Shown: positions 36,431 to 47,391, numbered from the stretch's first letter. The stretch: 64,000 nucleotides of DNA from Meconema thalassinum (GCA_946902985.2 CAMPQE020000052.1:1178001-1242000); one strand, 5' to 3'. Program-made: numbers and translations. The notes: generated by a model from the letters alone, not told the origin.

Positions 36431-37082
36431 GAAAGACAGAAGGCTGCTGTTTATCGCGATCCCAGCTGCAATTGATATATCAGCCAACATAGAATCGAGG
36501 GTAGATTTTTGAAAGATGTAAATATTAATTTCTAACTATTATTCTGTAAATTCACGGTATCTGCTTATTTATAATTATGGATTTAGCAATTTATGTGAAA
36601 TATCTTTCCTATATCATTTACCAGCGATATTCTTACCATTGTTCCTAACAATCATCAGTATTTCGTGGTTTGATTTTTTGATGGGTGCGATTTAGCGACT
36701 CCACCGCAGCATACACGCTCAGTTTTTAATATGGTTTAGAAGATCCGGACGTCCAAAAATGTCAATTTATGGTATTTAAATATACACATCTATTTTGTTT
36801 TGTCATCTGCCTAATAATACCTATAATAACTATGATAATTAATACATACTGTAAAACTCTAATGATTCGTCATCCCAGTGGCGTCATTAGGGGGGTTCGG
36901 ACCGCAAAATTAGGACGGTTCGTAAAAATTTCATTTCATTTTTAAACAAATTTAGCGCAGCAGAACATCGATTTTTTTTACCTGTACTAAGTGTCTGTCT
37001 TGTCTGCCTTCACTTCATTGGTTATAAAAAATATGAATTTATCATTTAGCTCATGTATGTATGTGGCTTTCATTTATTATTG
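36431..37082. other. No gene recognised
   Basis: AT-rich sequence without recognisable features. Confidence 0.3.
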
Positions 37083-38985
37083 GACTAGCTGTACCCGGCA
37101 TGCGTTGCAATGCCAAAAAAAGAAAGTGTTGGCGTTGTAACGTTGTTTGCTGAAGTGCATTTGGATTCCCAATATTTATTTATTTTCCGTTACCCACCTC
37201 TAAACTATTGTAAAAATGATTTACTATCTCAAAAATAATCATGGGAGCGTGCTCAACAACTCACCAAAGTTTCATCGCAATGAAATGAATGGTATATGAA
37301 CGCATACGGGACTTGGTTGAAACGATTCGAGCACCGTCAACCATTTGTTGAATATACTCGTACGCTACCTATTGTAAAATTGATTTACTAAGTCGAAAAC
37401 CTTCCCTGGCGTGTACACAACAAGTCATGATCGTTTCATCGCAATCGGAAGAATGGCATATGAACGCATACGGGATTTTGTTTAAACGATTCACGCGCCT
37501 TCACTCATTTGTTGGATATTCTTGTGCGCCACCCATTGAAAAACGGATTTACTAATGCCTACACCTTCGCAGGCCTGTACTCAACTCACTAACGTTTCAT
37601 CGCAATCGGATGATTGGTATATGAACGCATACGGGACTTGGTTGAAACGATTCACGCGTTGTCGCTCATTAGTTGAATCTACTCGTGCACTACCATCTGT
37701 AAAATGGATTTACTAAATCAGAAATCTTTGCGGGAGTGGAAACAACATTTCTCTAAATTTCATTGCAATCGCATGAATGGTATATGAACGCATACGAATT
37801 TTGTTTAAACGATACACGCGCCGTTACTCATTTGTTGAATCTACTCTTGCGCTACCTATTGTAAAAAGAATTTTCTAAGTCAGAAACCTTCCCTGAAGTG
37901 TACACAACATCTCACCCAAGTTTCATCGCTATCAAACGAATAGTATACGAACGCATACGGGACTTTGTTGAAACCCATCGCGCGTCGTCGCTCATTTGTT
38001 GAATCTACTCGTGCCCTACCTATCGTAAGTGGATTTGCTAAGCCAGAAACGTTACCTGAAGTGTACACAACCTTTCACCCAAATTTCATCGCTATCGGAC
38101 GAATGGTATGTGAACGCATACAGGACTTTGTTGAAACGCTTCGCCCATCATCGCTCATTTGTTGATTCTACTCGTGCGATACCTATTGTTAGGTGGATTT
38201 ACTAAGCCAGAAACCTTCCCTGAAGTGTACACAACAACTCACCCAAGTTTAGTCCCTATCGGACGAATGGTATATGAACGCATACGAATTTTGTTTAAAC
38301 GATACGCGCGCCGTTACTCATTTGTTGAATCTACTCTTGCGCTACCTATTGTAAAGAGGATTTACTAAGTCAGAACCTTCCCTGAAGTGTACACAACATC
38401 TCACCCAAGTTTCATCGCTATCAGACGAATAGTATATGAACGCATACGGGACTTTGTTGAAACGCTTCACGCGTCGTCGCTCATTTGTTGAATCTACTCG
38501 TGTCCTACCTATCGAAAAGTGGATTTACTGAGCCAGAAACCTTGCCTGAAGTGTACACAACCTCTCACCCAAGTTTCATCGCTATCGGACGAATGGTATG
38601 TGAACGCATACAGGACTTTGTTGAAACACTTCGCCCGTCGTCGCTCATTTGTTGAATCTACTCGTGCGCTACCTATTGTAAAAAGGATTTACTAAGTCAG
38701 AAACCTTTCCTGGAGTGTGCACAACAATACAACCAAAGTTTCATAGCAATCGGATGAATGGTATATGAACACATATGGGACTTTGTTTAAGCGATTCGCG
38801 TGCCGTCACTCATTTGTTGAATCTATTCGTGCGCTACAACTTTCATATTTATTCACCTTTTGAACCTTCTCTGGACTTCCACAAATAATTCAAGACCAAA
38901 ATTAGCCAAATCGGTCCAGCTGTTCTCTAGTTTTAGTGACACTAACGAACAGCAATTCATTTATCTCTATATATATAAAAATGAA
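37083..38985 (-). repeat. Dispersed element with ~163-bp tandem repeats (inverted relative to 7325-10640)
   Basis: Begins ACTAGCTGTACCCGGCATGC and, after about 110 bp, enters roughly ten copies of the repeat seen at 7325-10640, in opposite orientation (AAGTTTCATCGC.ATCGGA, GGTATATGAACGCATACGGG). It ends in a unique piece TCTAGTTTTAGTGACACTAACG, followed by a short (TA)n run at 38970-38978. The terminal sequences at 37083 and at 10720-10746 are alike, so the array appears to be carried inside a mobile unit. Confidence 0.85.
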
Positions 38986-39550
38986 AGTTTGTCTGTTTTT
39001 TCTGAATTTCCACGGAAATTTTAGTTATTAAGGCGTTTCTGACTGGTGTATGGCGGTTGCGCGCAAAAACAAAATTTTTGTCTTTCTCTCTGTCTGTGTA
39101 CAACTTTGCACGCGCATCACTTCAGAACGGCTGAGTGGAACAATGTAAAATTTGGTACAGAGGTCCATCAGAGGTACAAAAGTAATCATTGATGTAACTC
39201 TTCTCCATAACTATGATAAAAGAGGGCCTACCCCTTTAAAATGCATGCTCAAATGGGCGTAGAAATACGAGACAAAGCTCATTTTCAGCGTCTCAATGTG
39301 AGAAACAAAACTCGGGAGCCCTACGGGCCCCGAAAACCACATTTTAAGGTCCTAAAACCAACAGTTTTTGAGATATACCCAAAAAAGTAATTTCATTTAT
39401 TAAGCTATTCTAGGAATGCAAGCCGGTTACCATAGCAACACAATCTCAGAAGTCCATCTATTTCTTTAAGATGCAATGCCATTCCATTTATTGCATTACT
39501 GTGAACGTTCGCAAACGGCCTTAAGGTTATCACGGAACCAACTTAAGCTG
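38986..39550. other. Repeat-like sequence, no gene
   Basis: Starts AAAAATGAAAGTTTGTCTG directly after the TA run. No coding domain was recognised; it may be part of another dispersed repeat. Confidence 0.35.
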
Positions 39551-39627
39551 TAAAAAGATGGTGTATTGGCTTTCACGGCCGGTGAATTAAAACTCAGCAA
39601 TTCTTCTAGGTTTGTGCCGTGTCTTGT

Positions 39628-39697
39628 GTGGGGTTTCGCCTAGGACACCAAGCTAGGCTCATCGGCGGGCTCTTGGTGTCCCTGCCCGGACCCCCAC
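39628..39697 (-). ncRNA. Hammerhead ribozyme motif, copy 1 (core C4 variant)
   Basis: Minus-strand order: stem III strand, GTC, stem I (5 bp), core CCGATGA, stem II of six perfect pairs (GCCTAG/CTAGGC), GAAA, stem III strand; open at stem III. The conserved U4 of CUGAUGA is C here and in the other two tandem copies, which is expected to abolish or cut cleavage. The predicted scissile bond is between 39689 and 39688. Confidence 0.6.
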
Positions 39698-39880
39698 AGG
39701 AGTATCAAACTGCGCGATACCTCCCTTTATATAGAGTGCAACTGCACTCCTTGACTGCGAGAACCAAAAGCTCAAGCAGCCATAACCTCCCTATGAAGGC
39801 TTCCAAAAAGATGGTGTATTGGCTTTCACGGCCGGTGAATTAAAACTCAGCAATTCTTCTAGGTTTGTGCCGTGTCTTGT

Positions 39881-39950
39881 GTGGGGTTTCGCCTAGGACA
39901 CCAAGCTAGGCTCATCGGCGGTCTCTTGGTGTCCCTGCCCGGACCCCCAC
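39881..39950 (-). ncRNA. Hammerhead ribozyme motif, copy 2
   Basis: As copy 1, but stem I also has one mismatch (GACCG instead of GCCCG). The core again reads CCGATGA. Confidence 0.55.
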
Positions 39951-40133
39951 AGGAGTATCGAACTGCGCGATACCTCCCTTTATATAGAGTGCAACTGCAC
40001 TCCTTGACTGCGAGAACCAAAAGCTCAAGCAGCCATAACCTCCCTATGAAGGCTTCCAAAAAGATGGTGTATTGGCTTTCACGGCCGGTGAATTAAAACT
40101 CAGCAATTCTTCTAGGATTGTGCCGTGTCTTGT

Positions 40134-40203
40134 GTGGGGTTTCGCCTAGGACACCAAGCTAGGCTCATCGGCGGGCTCTTGGTGTCCCTGCCCGGACCCC
40201 CAC
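40134..40203 (-). ncRNA. Hammerhead ribozyme motif, copy 3
   Basis: Same arrangement as copy 1, stem I intact, core CCGATGA. Position taken from the 253-bp period. Confidence 0.55.
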
Positions 40204-40272
40204 AGGAGTATCGAACTGCGCGATACCTCCCTTTATATAGAGTGCAACTGCACTCCTTGACTGCGAGAACCA

Positions 40273-40366
40273 GCCGTGAAAGCCAATACACCATCTTTTT
40301 GGAAGCCTTCATAGGGAGGTTATGGCTGCTTGAGCTTTTGGTTCTCGCAGTCAAGGAGTGCAGTGC
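40273..40366 (+). repeat. Inverted piece of the 253-bp repeat
   Basis: Directly after copy 3, CCGTGAAAGCCAATACACCA through GTTCTCGCAGTCAAGGAGTG is the reverse complement of the unit junction, so the array ends in a hairpin-like inversion. Confidence 0.85.
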
Positions 40367-40419
40367 AGTTGAGACAATGTTTTCCTTCTTGTTGCTTCCA
40401 CTCAACGTTGAGATGTTTT

Positions 40420-40700
40420 AAACAACCACATTCGAGTCTCAGTAAAAAATTATCAACAACTTCCTGGAGTTCTCATCATGCTGCAGTAAAAGCAGTGAAA
40501 GACAAATTCGATGAATGTGTGGCGGCAAATGAAGCTCTGTGTGATCCTGATGAAAATTTAGACATAAGAGGTACAGCCCGAGGTCTATTACCTTCTGTCT
40601 ACAATTTTACGTTTCTGTGCTACCTATTCTTTTGGTGTAATGTACTTGAGAAGTTAAACTTGCACAGCTGTACCTTCAGACTTGCGCAGCTTTATTTTTG
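40420..40700 (+). pseudogene. hAT-like / ZMYM-type transposase fragment
   Basis: Frame reading STTSWSSHHAAVKAVKDKF, CDPDENLDIRGTARGLLPSV and LCYLFFWCNVLEKLN resembles the C-terminal domain of hAT-derived proteins with SARW-x-H..AVKAL. No start or flanking domains; a stop follows the segment at 40698. Confidence 0.6.
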
Positions 40701-41390
40701 ACTCTGTACGGCTAGGCCACTTATTTATACCCCCAGATGTTTGCTACCACGGAACCATTGAGAACCCCAGTGCCCAGAAATAATACACTGTATAAGAATG
40801 ACATATAACCTCTATTTGTCATGTATGACACTTACAAGTCATAAACATTTCAAAACACAACATAAAATTAACATGCAAAGGTGTGGATATGACAAGACAT
40901 ACAATTACTTACTTCTTATGTGAGTTTTCCACCTTTAACCTTAAATACGTTTTCAGAAATGTCGTGATTAACTTTCATTAGCTTCGGCACATTCGACTTT
41001 TCTCCAACCAGAAGCACAATACATGAACTAACCCCTCAATTACAGTTTTCGTAGATCTGATCCATAATACAATTATTCAGTAGAATAAATTCTTCACGAT
41101 GTCGTACAATATCCACAATTATTGGGATAATGTCCTAGAGGACAAATTACTCATCATTTCTTAATTATTCCCTGTAAATCAGAATCCAGAAGCCGACCGA
41201 TATCAAATCAAACCTCTCAAAAAACTCTCATGGAAGGCACACCTTCTCTTGTCTTCGTAACAGCTGACAGGCACTCAGTCTTGTAAGCAACAACAAACCG
41301 TCCTTAAAGAGACAAATGACGAACCCAAAGCAAGAAACATTACATCACAAAACCTCCCATAAGAATAAATAAATTGTTACAGACCAAAGG
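40701..41390. other. No gene recognised
   Basis: AT-rich sequence without domains or visible repeats. Confidence 0.3.
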
Positions 41391-41401
41391 TATTCTACGG
41401 T
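41391..41401 (+). repeat. Target-site duplication of the SINE, left
   Basis: TATTCTACGGT, repeated exactly at 41828-41838. Confidence 0.85.
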
Positions 41402-41827
41402 TTTTATTTATTTATCGTATGGCTTCTATGCCGGGAGTGTCCGAGGACAAGTTCCGCTCGCCTGAGTCTGTAGCTGCTTCGAGCGGACACCCTAAAGGGT
41501 GAGCTACCAGTTCCGTTCAATTTCAAGTAGTTCCAACTTTCGCCACCAGACATCAATGATACCTAGTGGCGAACGTTGGAACTTTGATAGAGCGTTCTGA
41601 CGAAATCTAAACTAACAAATTTTGCTTTACACAAGTTTAGTCTGTGAAAGGATCTTTCACATGCCATAAATCTATGACCGCCGGCTTTACTTCCCCTCCG
41701 AAGGAAGGCATACCGTACTGAAGGATTTTTAACGCTCTTAAAAAATCCGACGACTTCGGCCGGGTTTGTGACCCGCTATCTTGGGCATAGGAGTTCAGCA
41801 TGCTACCGACTACGCCACCGAAGCCGC
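41402..41827 (-). mobile_element. Full-length tRNA-derived SINE
   Basis: The minus strand starts at 41827 with CGGCTTCGGTGGCGTAGTCGGTAGC, which fits a tRNA box A (TGGCGTAGTCGG), followed by a box B-like GGTCACAAACC, a body, and a tail ending CCATACGATAAATAAATAAA. The 11-bp sequence TATTCTACGGT flanks it on both sides (41391-41401, 41828-41838), the target-site duplication of a LINE-driven insertion. It is about 426 bp. A truncated copy lies at 34462-34560. Confidence 0.9.
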
Positions 41828-41838
41828 TATTCTACGGT
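41828..41838 (+). repeat. Target-site duplication of the SINE, right
   Basis: TATTCTACGGT, identical to 41391-41401. Confidence 0.85.
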
Positions 41839-44664
41839 GAAACGAGGGAAGAAGAAATAATAACAAACAAAAAGCATTTTAAAACCCCTTATTCACTAGG
41901 GCAAAATGAATGCCAATCTTCCGCGAGAAATCGCGAGTTGAACCCATTAAAAAAACATTGACAAACTTGTCACTCTACGAGTACATTAATACAATAAGGA
42001 CACTTTACATTACCTTGACCATATATCGTGCGAAATACTAATTCGCTCTATTGACAAAATACGAAGTATGCCCAACGTCCTAATGACGACCAACTAGAAG
42101 TTCCTTTAGTAGCAAGGCTACATTATTAAATTTAATAAAAAGGAGATCCAATTCCGAAGATCATTAAGAATACCAGACAAACCACCTATATAAAGGTCAC
42201 TAGCCCACTTTCATTTCATTACACACGAAGAAGAAGTTACCACTGAATTGCCTTTTTTACAATTAAATAAATAAACCTTTGAAAACTATTCCATAACGTA
42301 TTTAGATGTTTAGGCCAAATTCCAGAAGTAAGTTCGGAAGTACCAAATAGCCCCTGGCTATTGGAATTCCGACGAACTGCCCTGTCGTTACATTACACGT
42401 CTTCTCGCTGTGAAAATCCAACATCAAGTCCTCTTTAAAAACAATTAATAATTAGCGACCTTCATTTTAAAGCCATACAATCACCAGTCGACATCTCAAA
42501 ATCGCAAGATTCAACCTCGAAGAGATTACTTTTACCAGTCACTACTAGGGCGCGCTTCGATCAGTCTACCACAGCTGAGACCGTACACAGGTGTCCTCTA
42601 CCGGTGAAACTAAGAACCATTACATCAGCGATCTCATGCAGTCCAACCAGACACTCACCAGAGTACTTACTTGAGACGCAAAATAGAATTGCGTCTGACT
42701 CCCGCCCCTCAACCTTGGCGATGGTTAAGAACCAAGCCGACGTAACACTGTAATCCTGAAAATATGTACCTTTCCTGTTCCACAATTTTGTAGATAAACA
42801 AGTTTTTTTTTTTTTACATCACAAGCATTAAATCTAATAGGTAGAATATCAAACTCTTCGTTGCCAAAGTTCATTCAAATCCACACCATATTGACGACTA
42901 GCAGCTAGATCCATAGTAGATGTTACAGAAAATCCATCCCAATATACCATACATGCCAAAGGTAAACATGCATCCTACATGGGGTAGGATAATACAGGTA
43001 CAAAATGTAACAAAATGATACAGAGTAAAGGCATCTTCTCAAGACGAGTACGGATCCGTTTCCAGTTACTTGATATAGGTGTCCATAATCCGGGCCCTTG
43101 GATATTTACACTTCCAACAAGAATCTTCCACGCAGACAAGTCCAGAATGCATACACTGCAATCACAAAGTACTAGGCCAGAAAAAAGCAATGGAATAGCT
43201 TACAATTAAAAGGTATACAACCAAACCATACATGACAATAGTTGACATAATTTTTTAACAAATAAGGCAATCAGTTTTACAAACGTAGATCCTATCCCAA
43301 TTAAAATCCACACCTTTTTACAATAAACCTTAAATTGACATAACTTGTAAGTACAATAGCATGTAAACATGAAGTTCGTTAGAAAAGAAAGAAAACATGG
43401 ATTGACAAACAAGAGATTAAAAATAGTGAAATAATAACCGCCGCAAATGAAAAAAGAATTCTTCAAGCCAAACATATTTAATTCCCAAGAGAAAGATACT
43501 AAATCCAAGAAGGAAAAGAAAACATAATACATAATTACTCCCAAAACAAAATATCCCAAATGAACATTGGCACAAGTCCCACATCACACATCTGTCACAA
43601 CTCATTTAGGCAACAACCAGGAAATATTTTACCCAAGAAATCCACAAACAGGTTCAAAATGCAACAAGGACCAAGAAAACAACAATAACGAAGTATCAAC
43701 TGACCACACGTGCAGACCTAATAAAACCACAACACATTCACACACACATCATTGCATAACATCTAAATTCATCCAAGAAAACAGTTACTACCCACAAATA
43801 TTCCCAAAATGTTCCACCTCAATATAAATAGGAGTTCGTTAAAACCGTGACACATTACACCAAATACCCTTTAAATAAACAATTACCTTTATGTTGTCTC
43901 GGATGAGAATTTCAACAAATTCACTTCAACGAAACAACGACCATTACCACATTAACCTCATGACACACACAACTCACCTGTAAGTACCTACTTCCTCAGT
44001 TCAACAAGCAATAATAAGTGCACAAGATCACTACTCGGAGAAACTATTTCGGAATGGTTAGTAAATACTTACCATTAAACACATATTCAGCTTATGCCAC
44101 CTAATATTTGAGTCCCATAACTCCATATACGTTAGGATCGTATGCTTAACAAGGATATTTTAACGACCCTATTTATATACTCGGCTACCCTTTTAAAACG
44201 TTTAAAATAAAACATAACTTTACCCTTAAAAACAAGAAAAAAGAACAAAAACCCTCCCCAAATTAAAGGACAAATTAGTGATTCACATTCATACCAACAC
44301 AATACACTAACGCACAATTATACCACCTTCCTCCAGAACCAGTATACAATTTTGAAGATTCAAATAAAGGTCACATTACTACAAACACGCACCAAAGCAT
44401 CATGTAGATTATACACAATCTTGAAAATTGAAAATTATTACCATAACACAAAATAAAATTCCTCTCCGTACCAAGAAAATGTCAAAAGCCATTTAGAAAA
44501 TTCTCTCCTTTTGCCTACACACCAACTTGATGAAAAACAATGGGTCACTCTGGTCATACACAATGCAGAAGATTCCAAATAGAGACATTTATACACAATA
44601 CACACAAATCCATCCGTCGCTCATCAAACATACAATTCGCACAGAAGATACATACATACATACA
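41839..44664. other. No gene recognised; left flank of the Polinton
   Basis: AT-rich and poor in long open frames. 44628-44670 (CATCAAACATACAATTCGCA, AGAAGATACATAC) matches 62304-62350 on the other side of the Polinton, so at least the last 50 bases belong to the host repeat into which it inserted. The rest may be the 3' part or LTR of the right Gypsy element, but no LTR border was found. Confidence 0.4.
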
Positions 44665-44670
44665 TACATA
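44665..44670 (+). repeat. Target-site duplication TACATA, left
   Basis: Same six bases at 62226-62231. Polintons make 6-bp duplications; here the site is inside a TACA microsatellite, which makes the exact register ambiguous. Confidence 0.75.
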
Positions 44671-44771
44671 AGTAGTAGGGTTTACTTCCCTTTGGATATT
44701 GCATCATCATGACCAGAAATTGCGTAATCCTGATGACGTCATGGGTCCTTAGAGCGAGCACGTGGTCCAGG
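44671..44771 (+). repeat. Polinton left terminal inverted repeat
   Basis: Starts AGTAGTAGGGTTTACTTCCC and runs to GGTCCAGG; matches the reverse complement of 62112-62225 with one 13-14 bp insertion on the right side. Contains one TGACGTCA palindrome at 44734-44741. Confidence 0.9.
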
Positions 44772-44990
44772 TGGGATCAGGTGAATGGCTAATGGTTAGG
44801 ATGACCACCATGCCTTGTGTTCGCATGGAGAGGACAGCAGAGGTTAGATGTGTATCATGGCTATTAATTATTGATTGATTATTGAATTATATTTTGGTAA
44901 TTGTTAAAGGAAGTGTAGAGAGTCTTGGGTGTCATAACTTTTGAATGAGAGTGTACGGTGAGGCGCTCGACATAGCCGGCTCGCTACCAG

Positions 44991-45100
44991 ACATGTGGTG
45001 TGCAGCTGTTCCGTTTTTGCTCGCGCCGTGAGGCAAGCCATGAGACCAGCCAGCGCTCCCCACACATGTGGTGCATGGTTGTTAAAGTTTTTGCTCGCGC
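44991..45100 (+). repeat. Polinton left subterminal repeats
   Basis: ACATGTGGTGTGCAGCTGTT...TTTTTGCTCGCGC (44991-45024) and a second copy ACATGTGGTGCATGGTTGTT...TTTTTGCTCGCGC (45064-45100). Inverted relatives lie near the right end. Confidence 0.75.
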
Positions 45101-45460
45101 TTGCTAAATAAGTAAACTGATGTTGTAAAGCTACACTCTGTTTAAGTACGGCATATATTACCAGAGCGTGGGAGTGGAGTTGTGTTACTCCTTGTCGTTA
45201 TGTTATGTCTGTTTAATTTAAATGATGTTAACATTTTTTGTGTTCTGGCTTGCTTCATGATCTCAATCTGGTTAAAGTGTTTTATATGACATGTATAACT
45301 TTGAGTGTGTGAAATGAATTTCGATCTGTTTGTTTTTAGATTCCCAGACGTCATTAGTCAAGTCTGTAATTTTTAATGCGAGAACGAGATTGGATGTCGG
45401 TTCCCAGAGCTTCATGTTAAATGTTTTAAAGAGCTTTTTTGACGCTCTAACTTCTTAATA

Positions 45461-45490
45461 TATAAGAGGAGATTGCTGTGGAGCAGTAGT
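45461..45490 (+). promoter_or_regulatory. Promoter of the left-end plus-strand gene
   Basis: TATAAGAGG (45461-45469) with GCAGTAGTTAG about 24-32 bases downstream, where an arthropod initiator would be; the ATG is at 45508. Confidence 0.5.
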
Positions 45491-45507
45491 TAGATATCAC
45501 AATCAAC

Positions 45508-46041
45508 ATGAGTCTGTGTGAGAGCCTAGTACAAAAGTTGAGGAAACTGCAAGGAATCAAGTCATTGGCAAATAGCGCCAGAATCCAAGGATTGAATTTC
45601 GTTGTCAGTGCCACGAAAGTGGAGGAGGTAGCGTGGTATGATACGCTGTCAGCAACTGAAAGAGAGATTTTTAGTTGCGAGATTTTAGAGTTGGTGAGAG
45701 ACCCGCGCCACGTTGAAGAGATTACTTTTAACGGGGTGACGGAACATAATTTAAATATAATAATTGAAAAACTCAGAGCGATTGGGTTAAGCTCGCTCAA
45801 CCTGCATGATCTTCCTCCCAACGCGTTTGATCCTACATTGGCGGAAGAGCTAATGGCCGTGTTTGAACGGCCATTAGAGGAAGAGCATATGGAAGAAGTG
45901 GAAGAAGAAGAAGAACATCGAATGGAAGAAGAAGAACATCGAGTGGAAGGAGAAGAAGAAGAAGAAGAAGACCAACAACAACAAGAAGAAGAAGAAGATG
46001 ATGATGATGATGATGATGATGATGTTCAAATTTTAAATTAA
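45508..46041 (+). CDS. Polinton left-end protein with acidic tail, function unknown
   Basis: 177 residues, the only plus-strand protein gene of the Polinton, facing all others. Residues 1-125 are a soluble, mixed-charge region (QKLRKLQGIKS, TLSATEREIFSCEILELVRD, NLNIIIEKLRAIGLSSLNLH) with likely helices and no motif I recognise. Residues 126-177 are almost only Glu, Gln and Asp, including a run of ten or so Asp encoded by (GAT)n, probably extended by repeat slippage. A TATA box and ATG context are good, so it is likely expressed. A regulator or nucleic-acid mimic is possible but there is no direct evidence. Confidence 0.75.
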   Translation: MSLCESLVQKLRKLQGIKSLANSARIQGLNFVVSATKVEEVAWYDTLSATEREIFSCEILELVRDPRHVEEITFNGVTEHNLNIIIEKLRAIGLSSLNLHDLPPNAFDPTLAEELMAVFERPLEEEHMEEVEEEEEHRMEEEEHRVEGEEEEEEDQQQQEEEEDDDDDDDDDVQILN

Positions 46042-46331
46042 ATTCAATGGACGGTGGACAGTGGATTGAAATGTGCAGTGTAATTTTTTTTTAATATATT
46101 TATTTGATCATTTGTGGTTTACATTAATTATATAATATGAAATAGTGAAAAATGATATGATCTTCGTTCTTAAAGTGGTAAGTAGTTCTTTTTCCAACAA
46201 GCTGCGGAGAATTGAAGATGCTGTGTTGTTTGCAGAGTTGAAATATGCTGGTCTTGTGCAGGGGTAAGTACAATCATTCTTTTCTTTCTTGCGTGTGTTG
46301 GTTTTAGTGAGCTGAAAAATATATAGAGACT

Positions 46332-46375
<44 letters not shown>

Positions 46376-46412
46376 TTTTTGCGAGGTATAAAAAAAACTT
46401 ACACTGTTGTAA
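46042..46412. other. Convergent intergenic region with (AAT)n microsatellite
   Basis: Between the plus-strand gene and the integrase stop. A perfect AAT run lies at about 46335-46372. Poly-A signals for the two convergent genes would be here (AATAATATTT and TTTTTTAATATATTT), but none can be assigned with certainty. Confidence 0.5.
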
Positions 46413-47330
46413 TTAGAAGCTATTTTTGTTGGGGATCCATGAGTTGTGAGTTGAATCGAATCCAAGCCAAGATACGAAGGCTCGGGTTCCTTTTCTACGT
46501 AGTACTTTGTCGACTAAGTAAATATTAGGATATTTTGTTCGTTGTAACTCTGCTTCATACAACGCTCCGAATATCTGCAAATTTTTATTATCTTTTAAAA
46601 GATATGTTCGTGGATTAGTATTTTGAACTTTATAAATTGTAAATAATTCGGTTGTCCAATTAGCCTCGTACCCCTTAGTGAAGTGTTTCTTGATTTTTGA
46701 TATTCTTACAATGTCACCGATTTTATATTTTGGTTTTCTTAAAGTTTCATTATATTGTGTTGGCAAGCTGGGTGGATTGTTTCTTTTCACATCAATAGGT
46801 TTCATGCCGATGCTGCGATGTATTTTGTGATTATACTTTACTAGTAACTCAGGCAAAATATGTACCCATCGGTAAGAACCTCGTGTTGTGAATTCTTTCC
46901 ACATCGATTCCTTAAGAGTTCGATTAAATCTTTCTACCACATTCGCTTTAATGGAGCTGCCAGTGGAATAATGCTTTAGATTTTGTTTCTGAGACCATGT
47001 TTTGAATTCACTGTTATAAAATTCCGTTCCTCGATCGGTGTGAAAATAATTCGGCAATCTTTTACTTTGAGAATAAACAAATTTTAAGCTTTTTACAATC
47101 TCACTTCCTTTTTTGGTTTTAAGAGGAATTGCCCATGCATATTTCGAGTAAACGTCAATAATGGTTAATAAATATTTAAATCCATTATTCCATTTTGCAA
47201 GTTTGGACATGTCCACAAGGTCAGCTTCATGGAGGTCATCGATTCCTTTGCTAATAACATGACGTCTTTTAAACTTTTTTCTAAGCGGTGCGTGAAGTTC
47301 TTTTGCAATTTCTCGTCTGATTTCGTTCAT
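46413..47330 (-). CDS. Polinton integrase (DDE) with C-terminal chromodomain-like segment
   Basis: 305 residues. The catalytic core has D37 (EADLVDM), then LLTIIDVYSKYAWAIPLK, D99 (HTDRGTEFYN) and E133 (VVERFNRTLKESMW), the retroviral-type DDE triad. A basic linker and an SH3-like stretch follow (KYKIGDIVRISKIKK), and the last 40 residues (YLVDKVLRRKGTRAFVSWLG, then SWIPNKNSF) are a chromodomain-like tail of Polinton integrases. It joins the linear element ends to target DNA with 6-bp duplications. An HHCC N-terminal zinc domain is not evident. A TATA-like TATAAAA (47350-47356) lies only 20-26 bases upstream of the ATG, so the real start may differ. Confidence 0.9.
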   Translation of the reverse strand: MNEIRREIAKELHAPLRKKFKRRHVISKGIDDLHEADLVDMSKLAKWNNGFKYLLTIIDVYSKYAWAIPLKTKKGSEIVKSLKFVYSQSKRLPNYFHTDRGTEFYNSEFKTWSQKQNLKHYSTGSSIKANVVERFNRTLKESMWKEFTTRGSYRWVHILPELLVKYNHKIHRSIGMKPIDVKRNNPPSLPTQYNETLRKPKYKIGDIVRISKIKKHFTKGYEANWTTELFTIYKVQNTNPRTYLLKDNKNLQIFGALYEAELQRTKYPNIYLVDKVLRRKGTRAFVSWLGFDSTHNSWIPNKNSF

Positions 47331-47391
47331 AGTTATTTTCCAAACAATGTTTTATAACATACTGTGCATTGTTTTACAAACGTTTGAATTT

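Larger units (their letters stand above)
39551..40272 (-). repeat. Three tandem copies of a 253-bp repeat with hammerhead-like fold
   Basis: ATGGTGTATTGGCTTTCACG starts at 39558, 39811 and 40064, giving an exact 253-bp period; the third copy is cut at 40272. On the minus strand each unit shows GTGGGGGTC, stem I CGGGC/GCCCG, a core, stem II GCCTAG/CTAGGC and GAAA with CCCCAC closing stem III. Open frames on either strand are by-products of the repeat. Related single copies lie at 21470-21690 and 25086-25205. Confidence 0.9.

Noticed and set aside
39619..40421. Repeated 66-98 codon frames (MSCVGFRLGH...)
   Set aside because: By-products of the 253-bp tandem repeat; the same amino acids recur with unit spacing and on both strands at the inversion.
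43206..43605. Hydrophobic minus-strand frames of 62-117 codons, as in an env-like membrane protein
   Set aside because: AT-rich sequence gives Phe/Leu-rich frames by chance; no signal peptide, cysteine pattern or cleavage site, and no continuous frame.
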